From assembly GCA_002503825.1 (NCBI GenBank), contig DASP01000014.1, forward strand, positions 124,001 to 188,000: DNA of 64,000 nucleotides, given 5' to 3'. Both the position numbers and the translations under genes were made by a program. The notes beneath the pieces were generated by a model. The model saw only the letters and a list, made by a program, of their open reading frames with translations. It ran no database searches and was not told where the DNA came from. Source of the stretch: Methanoregulaceae archaeon UBA467 (GTDB lineage Archaea; Halobacteriota; Methanomicrobia; Methanomicrobiales; Methanospirillaceae). Of the stretch, positions 55,322 to 63,069 are shown one piece after another; positions within the stretch are counted from its first letter, which is position 1; each line of letters begins with the position of its first letter.

Positions 55322-55909
55322 TCAGAGAACCGGGATATTCCTGGAAGTTAACTCTTTTTTCAGTTCTGAAAGCCGGGTTTCCTCTTTTGTAGAGAAGAAG
55401 GGCTCTTCCATATAAATCGACCCAAGTATTTTTCGTAGTTGTGAGTTTACATCGACAATACGGCATATATTTTTATATTCTTCAATAAATGACGGCAGAA
55501 CGCCTGCATCCCGGGCATGCGCCGCAGTGATTTCAATCGCAGCCCTGCGGTCAAATACATGCTGGATCGCCTCGTGGAGCATCTTCTGGGTGACAGGTTT
55601 CATGATATACCCTTCAATATAAAAATAGTAATTTTCAGCCTCCTCGGGAGTGAGCTGTTTTGCAGTTTCCATCATCACCGGGATATCGCTCGTCGATGAA
55701 TTTTCCTTTATTTTTATGAGGGTTTCCCAGCCGTCCATGCCGTCCATCATAATATCAAGAAGAATAAGATCGGGCTTTGCCTTTTCGAGTACCGAAATAC
55801 ATTCTTCACCGCTGTAGGCGACAATAGTCTGATATCCGCCTCTTTGAAGCATTTTGGAGAACAGGTCGACCAGATATGCGCTATCGTCCACAATGAGTAT
55901 AGTGTGCAT
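55322..55909 (-). CDS. Response regulator with helical extension
   Basis: A 195-residue protein. Residues 1-125 are a receiver domain: ILIVDDSAYLVDLFSKML, phospho-acceptor in LILLDIMMDGMDGWE, METAKQL in place of the usual Thr region, and YIMKPVTQKMLHEAI with the conserved Lys. The C-terminal 70 residues are helical and hold no DNA-binding motif. The ATG at 55909 has GGAGG 6 bases upstream. It converges on the kinase gene at 53194-55302. Confidence 0.92.
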   Translation of the reverse strand: MHTILIVDDSAYLVDLFSKMLQRGGYQTIVAYSGEECISVLEKAKPDLILLDIMMDGMDGWETLIKIKENSSTSDIPVMMETAKQLTPEEAENYYFYIEGYIMKPVTQKMLHEAIQHVFDRRAAIEITAAHARDAGVLPSFIEEYKNICRIVDVNSQLRKILGSIYMEEPFFSTKEETRLSELKKELTSRNIPVL

Positions 55910-56046
55910 GCGAAACCTCCTCAGCCCCTGATCCATTCATTAAGCATTCCGGCTCAACAGGGATTACCCTTGTTCATGTAATCTACCCCGGACACGCAAT
56001 AATTAGTGAATGTTGTCTGCGGGACTATATATTTACTTACAATATA

Positions 56047-56112
56047 GGAGTGTCGCGATGAGGAGTAAGGCGAAAGAGGTGTAGTAAGAAAAAGGGAGGG
56101 TTTTACGGGAGT
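56047..56112 (+). repeat. Terminal-inverted-repeat element, 3' fragment
   Basis: GGAGTGTCGCGATGAGGAGT and then AAGGCGAAAG and GGGAGGG match the last quarter of the element. The terminal repeat itself is degraded. The gap 55910-56390 otherwise has no gene. Confidence 0.55.
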
Positions 56113-56390
56113 GCCAAAAAATATCTTCATACCTGTCATCTGCCGGATTTACACCGCGAAGGACTGATATTCATATCATTCATAACTTTTTTTGAAAAAT
56201 GAAACCCGTAACAGTAAAAAGTTCTGGTAAAAAGGAAGGCAGTTATTAATGACAGGATCGGGCAGGCCGGTTATTTTTTGACTGGCCGGATCTTCATTCC
56301 TTTTTTCGTTCCCGGGCGTTTCATTTTTCATCATGAGATACTATTAAATATCCGCAGCGGGGGGATTATATCAGAGCCCGGATATAAGAA

Positions 56391-56942
56391 GTGAGACGCG
56401 TGGGGTATTACACATCCTTGCTGGAAAGGAAATTCAGGGACAGGGTAGGAGTCAGGTACGAGATAATTCTCCAGGAATACAAAGATTTCCTTCCCGGGAA
56501 CCATGAACTGAAACTTTCCGCAATACACCGTATATTAATGCCCATTGATATGTTCGTAGAATCCATACCGGATCATCTCCCTTTCCTTCTGAGCGTGTAT
56601 GAGGCCCCGGCCTGCCTGGTCTATATCATTGATACCGACCTTCTCAATCTCATCAGATCTGAAATGAATTACAGGGAGGGGGAGGAATTTTTAGAGAAGA
56701 GAGAGATCTTTGCCGATGAGAGACTCAAAAAAATCTCGTACCTTCTCGAATCGGCGGGAATCCGCACTCTGACACAACGTATTGTAGGAAATAAAGAGCA
56801 GAATATCATAGCGATGTCAGGGGATCATGACCTGCTGGCAATATCCAGATACTACGGTTTTCATCATGTTTCCCACAAGGGGATCAGCCCTACAATACTC
56901 AGAATAAGCAGAAAGGTCGAAATCCCCCTGCTCCTTTATTGA
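56391..56942 (+). CDS. Unknown soluble protein, possibly universal-stress-protein fold
   Basis: A 183-residue protein with a GTG start. The second half, with YLLESAGIRTLTQRIVGN, IIAMSGDHDLLAISRYYGF and a closing KVEIPLLLY, follows the secondary-structure order of the C-terminal half of UspA proteins, but the ATP loop is missing. I therefore call it unknown with a possible degenerate Usp fold. It lies about 230 bp upstream of the ATP synthase operon on the same strand. Confidence 0.6.
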   Translation: MRRVGYYTSLLERKFRDRVGVRYEIILQEYKDFLPGNHELKLSAIHRILMPIDMFVESIPDHLPFLLSVYEAPACLVYIIDTDLLNLIRSEMNYREGEEFLEKREIFADERLKKISYLLESAGIRTLTQRIVGNKEQNIIAMSGDHDLLAISRYYGFHHVSHKGISPTILRISRKVEIPLLLY

Positions 56943-57171
56943 TTTTTTTAAATATCGATTTGGATCTGCTCCTTAGTAAAAATAAAATACAGCTAATTGG
57001 AAAATTACATGAAATACAACATTACATTCCACTTTAAAGAGCAGAAATTAAAAAATGACTTTTTATCCTGAAAAATTCTTTATTTTTTCTTATGTGTATT
57101 TTTCCCTGAGAAGAATTATTAAATACATGGTCTCATATCCTCATATCCATTACATGGATCCCGGGTATACA

Positions 57172-57534
57172 ATGATGGAGAACAATATAATTCTGGTTAA
57201 AAAAGCAGAAAACGAAGCTCTGGAGCTCCTTAAAAAGACGAAGGACTATAAAGATGAGCAAATCATGACTGCCCGGGAGGAATGCGAGAAATATATTCGC
57301 AGAAAAGAAAATGTGGCTGATCAAATTATCAGCACACAAAAAAATGATGCGATAAAATCAGCGGAGAGAGCTGCAGAAATTATTCTGGATACTGCAGAAA
57401 AGGAATCTGAAATAATAAAAAGTGCTCAGAGTAATAATGTCGCTCTTTCTGTGAGGATTATTGTATCAAAAATTACCGGGACGGATGATGTTTTATCCTT
57501 CAGAAATGAACCGTATTACAATCGGCCTCCATAG
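57172..57534 (+). CDS. A-type ATP synthase subunit H
   Basis: A 120-residue, strongly charged coiled-coil protein (LVKKAENEALELLKKTKDYK, AEIILDTAEKESEIIKSA), matching subunit H, one of the two chains of the peripheral stalk that holds the catalytic head to the membrane part. It is the first gene of the operon. The ATG at 57172 or the next codon is likely; an ATG at 57154 is possible, because an AT-rich promoter element at about 57113-57124 lies upstream of all three. Its end overlaps the subunit I gene. Confidence 0.85.
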   Translation: MMENNIILVKKAENEALELLKKTKDYKDEQIMTAREECEKYIRRKENVADQIISTQKNDAIKSAERAAEIILDTAEKESEIIKSAQSNNVALSVRIIVSKITGTDDVLSFRNEPYYNRPP

Positions 57535-59473
57535 AGCCTATACACAGGACGCCATTCGTGCTCTTCACGAGACCGGGGTAATGGAGATTATCAACATCAG
57601 GGATCCCGGGTCACATATCTCACTGTCTGTCAATTCTTCCCTTCGTCCTGAAATGGCAGAACAGTGCATTGAATATAAAATCCGGATAGATAAAATTCTA
57701 GATGCATTCGCCTACGCTAAAATTGGCGGAAAAAACCCGATAATTGAATTATTCATACCGGATCCTGTCCTGAAGGTCCCCGTTGACAGGGTTGAACTGT
57801 CCGGAATTATTTCCGATCTGGATGCCGTTCTGGAAAGAGCCAAAGAGGCACTTTCTCTGAAAAGCAGGCTCCTGGAAATCCGTGATCAAAAGGATTATTA
57901 TGCACGGCAGATGGATTCGCTTACGTTATTACTCCCCTTTAATATTGACCTCTCCGGACTTGGAAAGTCTAAATACCTCTTTATCGCTGCCGGAGTAATA
58001 GAGACTGAATACTATCCGTTATTTGTTCAGGAGATGAATTCTTCCGGGATCCTCGACCCGGTCATTCTCACCGGCAAAGAAAAAAAGAAAGATTTATACA
58101 GCGTAGTATGTGCTTTTTTATCTGCTGATTATCACTTGTTCGAAAATTGTGCAAGGAAAACCCATTTTCGGGAGATTGAACTGGATTCATATAACGGGAC
58201 TCCAAAGGAAGCACTCATTTTACTCAAGGAAAAAAATGATCTCCTATATTCCAGGGAACAGGAATTGATAAATTCCTTACGGCTGATTGATGCCGAATGT
58301 TCGTCTTCTCTTCTGATCCTGCGCGAAGAGCTCCTGATCTTTAAGGAGCGGTTTGATACCATCGGAAAAGCGGGTACTACCCGCGAGGTGATATTTATCG
58401 AAGGCTGGGTGCCTTCCACAGAGACTGATAACCTGAATAACCGGTTATCAGAAGCAACTGATGAACATCTTATCTTTGACTCGGTATCTCCTTCAGATTC
58501 TGAGACGAATATTCCTGTGAAATATGATAACCCGTGGTATCTGCAACCGTTCGAATATCTCACCACTATGTTTGCCCGTCCAAAATATCTGGAAATCGAC
58601 CCCACACCATTTATCGCTCCAATATTTGTATTGTTCTTTGGCCTGATGCTCGGGGATGCAGGATATGGAATTATCATAACGCTCATCGGGTACCTGATTT
58701 TTCGTGGAGCGGGCAGGGTTAGCACCACAATGCATGATCTGAGTTTTATCCTTGTTGCATGCGGGTTGTCGGCTATCGTATTTGGCATGATACAAGGAGG
58801 CTGGTTCGGAGATTTCTTCCCCCGTTTTTTGGGAATTACCCCTCCTTTGATATTTATTGATCCCTTAAAGGATCCTATCGCATTCTTTCAGATAGCACTT
58901 ATCATAGGAATAATTCATATCAACCTTGGGCTGTGTCTTGCACTGATTCAAAACCTGAAACAGAGGGCATATAAAATGGCTATATTCCAGCAGGGGGCGT
59001 GGTTCATATTACAGCCTTCTGCAGCGGTTCTGCTTGATAACTTCTTTGAATGGGGGTTATTCCCTCCACAATTACTGCCTGCTGCCTATTTAGGAGCCAT
59101 TGCAGGGCTCATCATGATCTTCTGGCATTACGGCCCGATGGGCTTTTTCAGGCTCACGGGTTTTCTTGGAGACTGGTTATCCTACGTCAGGATTCTCGCA
59201 CTTGCACTGGCAACAGCAGGGATCGCCATGACCGTCAATATTCTCACCGGCCTGGTAGAGTCGATCAATCCTTTTTTAATCATACTCGCAGTCATAGTAT
59301 TTCTCGGCGGACACATATTCAATATCATTATTCAGTCACTTGGAGGGGTTATCCATGCCATCAGACTCCAGTATATCGAATTTTTTGGTAAATTCTATGT
59401 TGGCGGGGGAAAGGAGTTTGAACCATTTATGGTAAAAAGAACATTCACCGTTGCACGGGAGGAGTATCGATAA
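57488..59473 (+). CDS. A-type ATP synthase subunit I (a subunit)
   Basis: A 661-residue membrane subunit. The N-terminal 370 residues are cytoplasmic with long helices (LEIRDQKDYYARQMDSLTLL). The C-terminal half has about seven helices and includes GDWLSYVRILALALATAGIA, in which the Arg is the equivalent of the proton or sodium half-channel Arg. The end FGKFYVGGGKEFEPFMVKR is typical. It forms the ion path beside the rotor ring. The ATG at 57488 starts MFYPSEMNRIT as in family members; the gene overlaps the H gene by 47 bases and the K gene by 1 base. Confidence 0.93.
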   Translation: MFYPSEMNRITIGLHRAYTQDAIRALHETGVMEIINIRDPGSHISLSVNSSLRPEMAEQCIEYKIRIDKILDAFAYAKIGGKNPIIELFIPDPVLKVPVDRVELSGIISDLDAVLERAKEALSLKSRLLEIRDQKDYYARQMDSLTLLLPFNIDLSGLGKSKYLFIAAGVIETEYYPLFVQEMNSSGILDPVILTGKEKKKDLYSVVCAFLSADYHLFENCARKTHFREIELDSYNGTPKEALILLKEKNDLLYSREQELINSLRLIDAECSSSLLILREELLIFKERFDTIGKAGTTREVIFIEGWVPSTETDNLNNRLSEATDEHLIFDSVSPSDSETNIPVKYDNPWYLQPFEYLTTMFARPKYLEIDPTPFIAPIFVLFFGLMLGDAGYGIIITLIGYLIFRGAGRVSTTMHDLSFILVACGLSAIVFGMIQGGWFGDFFPRFLGITPPLIFIDPLKDPIAFFQIALIIGIIHINLGLCLALIQNLKQRAYKMAIFQQGAWFILQPSAAVLLDNFFEWGLFPPQLLPAAYLGAIAGLIMIFWHYGPMGFFRLTGFLGDWLSYVRILALALATAGIAMTVNILTGLVESINPFLIILAVIVFLGGHIFNIIIQSLGGVIHAIRLQYIEFFGKFYVGGGKEFEPFMVKRTFTVAREEYR

Positions 59474-60918
59474 TGGTTATTGGACCGGGAACTGCATTGA
59501 TGGCAATCGGTGCAGGGATCGCAGTCGGATTTTCTGCCATAGGAGCAGGAATTGGAGTGGGGATAACCGGTGCATCGTCCGCCGGGGTAACTTCAGAACG
59601 ACCTGAAAAATTTGGTGCCGCTCTTATCTTTTCTGCGATCCCCCAGACACAGGCAATATATGGTCTTCTTGTTGCAATTCTTATCCTCCTCTCTGCCGGT
59701 TTTCTGGGCGGATCCGGGAATGATGTCCCGATCCCTATAGGCCTCACGGCAGTAGGGGCCGGTCTTGCGATAGGTATTGCCGGGCTGTCGTCAATTGGAC
59801 AGGGAATAGCGGCCGCATCAGGAATTGCAGCAACTGCCCAGCGGCCGGAGACCTTCGGAAAGGGAATAGTTTTTTCTGCGATTTGTGAGACACAGGCAAT
59901 TTACGGCCTGCTCGTTGCAATACTTCTGATGGTATTCAGTGGTCTTCTCTCAGGAAATTTCATTGCTACGACTGCTGTCGGGCTGGCCGCAATAGGGTGT
60001 GGCCTCGCAATAGGCCTCTCGGGCATGTCTGCGATTGGTCAGGGAATCGCCGCCGCCGCAGGGATTGCCGCCGCAGCCGAACAACCAGAGACTTTTGGAA
60101 AAGGGGTTGTTTTTTCTGCGATTTGTGAGACGCAGGCAATATATGGCCTTCTTGTTGCAATTCTGGTCATGTCATTTACCGGGATGTTTACAGGAAATCT
60201 GGTCTCAACCCTGGCTGCCGGAGTGGTCTCTATAGGATGCGGCCTCGCCGTGGGATTTGCTGGTTTTTCGGCCGTCGGACAGGGTATTGCCGCTGCCGCG
60301 GCCATAGGTGCTACTGCGGAGAAACCTGAAATGTTTGGGAAGGGTATTGTTTTTGCGGCGATTTGTGAGACACAGGCAATATATGGTCTTCTTGTTGCAG
60401 TTCTCCTCATGGCATTCACCGGGCTCATAACCCAGGACAGTACCCTCACGCTTGCGGTTGGATTTGCAGCCATCGGAGGAGGGCTTGCCGTGGGACTTGC
60501 AGGACTTTCTGCGATTGGCCAGGGAATTGCAGCTGCATCGGGAATTGCAGCAACTGCGGAAAAACCCGAAATGTTTGGTAAAGGTATCGTATTTTCGGCA
60601 GTATGCGAAACCCAGGCAATTTATGGTTTGCTTGTCGCAATACTGCTCATGGCATTTACAGGAATTATTACGCATAATTTCATTACTACAATTGCAGTTG
60701 GCGTCGCTGCAATCGGAGCAGGTCTTTCGGTAGGGTTGAGTGGATTTTCAGCAATAGGTCAGGGCATTACCTGTTCCGCAGGGATTGCAGCAACTGCACA
60801 AAGATCAGAATCAATGGGGAGAAGTCTGGTTTTTGCCGCAATGTCAGAGACATTTGCAATTTTCGGGCTTCTTATTGCAATTTTAATCCTTTTCGGCCTT
60901 GGTATTTTTAAGTTATAA
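59473..60918 (+). CDS. A-type ATP synthase proteolipid subunit K with six hairpins
   Basis: A 481-residue rotor proteolipid built from six tandem hairpins of about 80 residues (12 helices). Units 2-5 carry CETQAIYGLLVA and unit 6 SETFAIFGLLIA, with the ion-binding Glu (the first is E139). Unit 1 has PQTQAIYGLLVA: Gln at position 58 replaces the Glu, so only five of six hairpins can carry an ion. The Glu-Thr-Gln-x-x-Tyr pattern resembles the residues that coordinate sodium in Enterococcus NtpK, so sodium coupling is possible. Most archaeal K subunits have one to three hairpins. Its ATG overlaps the subunit I stop. Confidence 0.95.
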   Translation: MVIGPGTALMAIGAGIAVGFSAIGAGIGVGITGASSAGVTSERPEKFGAALIFSAIPQTQAIYGLLVAILILLSAGFLGGSGNDVPIPIGLTAVGAGLAIGIAGLSSIGQGIAAASGIAATAQRPETFGKGIVFSAICETQAIYGLLVAILLMVFSGLLSGNFIATTAVGLAAIGCGLAIGLSGMSAIGQGIAAAAGIAAAAEQPETFGKGVVFSAICETQAIYGLLVAILVMSFTGMFTGNLVSTLAAGVVSIGCGLAVGFAGFSAVGQGIAAAAAIGATAEKPEMFGKGIVFAAICETQAIYGLLVAVLLMAFTGLITQDSTLTLAVGFAAIGGGLAVGLAGLSAIGQGIAAASGIAATAEKPEMFGKGIVFSAVCETQAIYGLLVAILLMAFTGIITHNFITTIAVGVAAIGAGLSVGLSGFSAIGQGITCSAGIAATAQRSESMGRSLVFAAMSETFAIFGLLIAILILFGLGIFKL

Positions 60919-60930
60919 ACGGTGGAACTG

Positions 60931-61560
60931 ATGAGTGGAGAACTGATTATCAAGCGCATTCTTGATGAGGCCGAAACTGAAAAAAAACAAATTGAAAAAG
61001 AAGCGGATATCCGAATAGCCTTAATTCAGGCTGAAGGGAGAGCAAAATCAGAGCAAAAATACTCTGAAATGATGAATTCCGCCAAAAAAGAGAGAGAGTT
61101 GATAATAAACCGGATTTTAGCACAGGCACGCATAAAAGCCAGGGAAAAGAAAAGGGCAGCAAGGGAATATATGATATCTCTTTGTTTCGACCAGGCAAAA
61201 GAAGATCTGCGTCGGATCAGGCATTCAGAAAAATACGCTGCGGTTCTTGAATACCTCCTCGAAAACGGGATACATGAATTAGGTGAAACCCGTGTCGTGC
61301 TTGATATCTGCCCTGAAGACGGGAATATAATTCAGGAAATAATTAAAAAATTTGAGGGAAAAGGATATCATCTTGTTATATCTCCGGTGCCTGTCATTTC
61401 GGAAGGCGGGTTGATAATCAGGTCCGGGACACGATCCATCCATGTGAATAACACGTTCGAAGCGCGGATGCAACGATACAGAAAAGAGATCCTGTATGAA
61501 GTTGCAGGCGTCCTCGAAAATGCGGATATCGGAGAGGGAACAGATGACTCAAATGATTGA
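60931..61560 (+). CDS. A-type ATP synthase subunit E
   Basis: A 209-residue peripheral-stalk subunit: a long charged N-terminal helix (IIKRILDEAETEKKQIEKEA, KAREKKRAAREYMISL) and a globular C-terminal domain with GGLIIRSGTRSIHVNNTFEA that contacts the catalytic head. The ATG at 60931 is chosen because GGTGGA lies 5 bases upstream; the GTG at 60922 lies within the ribosome site. Its end overlaps the subunit C gene by 17 bases. Confidence 0.93.
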   Translation: MSGELIIKRILDEAETEKKQIEKEADIRIALIQAEGRAKSEQKYSEMMNSAKKERELIINRILAQARIKAREKKRAAREYMISLCFDQAKEDLRRIRHSEKYAAVLEYLLENGIHELGETRVVLDICPEDGNIIQEIIKKFEGKGYHLVISPVPVISEGGLIIRSGTRSIHVNNTFEARMQRYRKEILYEVAGVLENADIGEGTDDSND

Positions 61561-62740
61561 CCCTTCTTCGGGAATAGACATTTCCTCACTTTCCGGGACA
61601 TGGGGTTTAATTGCATTAGTCTTCGGGATATCAATTCTTCTTGTGTTTATCATCGCGATTTTTGCCGGTTATTTTAGAATACTCTATAATATTGCATCTT
61701 TTGCCTCCCCTGTCGCCCGGGCCAAGGCAATAGGAAACCCGTTCCTTTTACGGGAAAACATGGACCAGCTCATTGAATCAAAAAATCTGCACGAAATTAC
61801 AAGTAAAATGACCGATACAGGGTTTTTAATGGGAGTTGAATATGAAGAGGATATCATCAGGATTGACAGGGCATTAAAAATCGCTTATTATCGCGAATAT
61901 GAGAATTTGCTGACCACCGTTCCGGATGGGATTAAGCCGTTTTTTCTCGCATTCCGGATGGTCCTTGAGGCCGAACAGGTCAAGAGTGCAATCCGGGGAA
62001 AATTCGGGAGACTATCAGAAGATGAATTAAACAAGATAATAATCCCTGTCGGGATAATCACCCCTGAAACAGTTGCCAGAATCTGCCGTGCACAAAGCCT
62101 GCAGGATGCAATACTCCTTTTGCATGAGACGCCCTACGGGAGTATTCTCTCTGAGTCCCTTGAAAGTTACAGCCACAGCCAGAGTATTTTCGAAATGGAA
62201 TGGGCCCTGGATTTATCAGTCTTCCGCCGGATTTCGGAGTCAAAAATTAAAGTTGATTCCTCGCTCGTAGGCCCGGTATCTGAATTTATTGGCTTATATT
62301 CTGATATTATGAACATTAAAACCCTCATAAGAGCAAAAAGGGAGCATTGGAGCCCTGAAATAATTTCAAGGTTTTTTGTACCCGGTGGGGCACACTATAA
62401 AGAATGGCGTCTGGTGCAGTTATATGAAAATCCACAGATCCAGGATATCGTAAACCAGCTCACAGGGAGCGATTATTATCGCGTTCTTGAACCCCAGATT
62501 CCCTCCTACGAGGGATCAGGGAGTCTTCATTCTTTTGAAACAGCCCTGGACACGATGATGCTCGAAAAAATCAGTTCCATTTCTTCAGTCTATCATCTTA
62601 CCGGGGGTCCTCTGATCAAGTTTATCATGGGAAAGTTTATTGAAACAAAAAATATCAGGGCAGTCATTTATGGAATTTCCCGGGGCATTTCTCCGGAAAA
62701 AATAAAAGAGTATGTTGTATGTGCAGGGGGGCCCACATGA
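61544..62740 (+). CDS. A-type ATP synthase subunit C with N-terminal membrane helix
   Basis: A 398-residue protein. From about residue 50 it is subunit C, the funnel that couples the central stalk to the proteolipid ring: YNIASFASPVARAKAIGNPF, EYENLLTTVPDGIKPF, FIGLYSDIMNIKTLIRAKRE and IRAVIYGISRGISPEKIK. Before it is a hydrophobic helix (GLIALVFGISILLVFIIAIF, residues 21-40) not found in ordinary subunit C, which is soluble. This helix would sit in the centre of the rotor or beside it. The ATG at 61544 has GAGGGA 4 bases upstream. Confidence 0.9.
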   Translation: MTQMIDPSSGIDISSLSGTWGLIALVFGISILLVFIIAIFAGYFRILYNIASFASPVARAKAIGNPFLLRENMDQLIESKNLHEITSKMTDTGFLMGVEYEEDIIRIDRALKIAYYREYENLLTTVPDGIKPFFLAFRMVLEAEQVKSAIRGKFGRLSEDELNKIIIPVGIITPETVARICRAQSLQDAILLLHETPYGSILSESLESYSHSQSIFEMEWALDLSVFRRISESKIKVDSSLVGPVSEFIGLYSDIMNIKTLIRAKREHWSPEIISRFFVPGGAHYKEWRLVQLYENPQIQDIVNQLTGSDYYRVLEPQIPSYEGSGSLHSFETALDTMMLEKISSISSVYHLTGGPLIKFIMGKFIETKNIRAVIYGISRGISPEKIKEYVVCAGGPT

Positions 62741-63069
62741 AAATCGCAGTAGTCGGTGACCATGAGACGACCCTCGGGTTTTCACTGGCAGGTGTGAAAT
62801 TGAGCATGCCTGTTCAAAATGCCGAAGAGACTATCAAAGCAGTGGATTATTTCCTCAGTTATTCCGGTGTCGGGATTATCCTGCTGCAGGACAGCATGGC
62901 ACGACAAGTCAGAGCATATCTTGCCGATAAAATGCTTAAAAAAAATGTGTACCCCATTATTCTTGAGATAGAAGGCATAACGGGCCCTGATAAATCGGCT
63001 GACGCGTCAAAGACGGATAAAACCCATACGGACACAGACCCGGGCACGCGGAGGAGTGCTTATGGATGA
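62737..63069 (+). CDS. A-type ATP synthase subunit F
   Basis: A 110-residue central-stalk subunit. MKIAVVGDHETTLGFSLAGV is the family's opening strand-loop, followed by GVGIILLQDSMARQVRAYL and PIILEIEGITGP. A charged tail (KTDKTHTDTDPGTRRS) extends beyond the normal end. It overlaps the subunit C stop (ATGA) and the subunit A start by 8 bases. Confidence 0.93.
   Translation: MKIAVVGDHETTLGFSLAGVKLSMPVQNAEETIKAVDYFLSYSGVGIILLQDSMARQVRAYLADKMLKKNVYPIILEIEGITGPDKSADASKTDKTHTDTDPGTRRSAYG

Noticed and set aside
58132..58788. A 218-codon minus-strand frame in the ATP synthase region
   Set aside because: It is antisense to subunit I, which is clearly the real gene.
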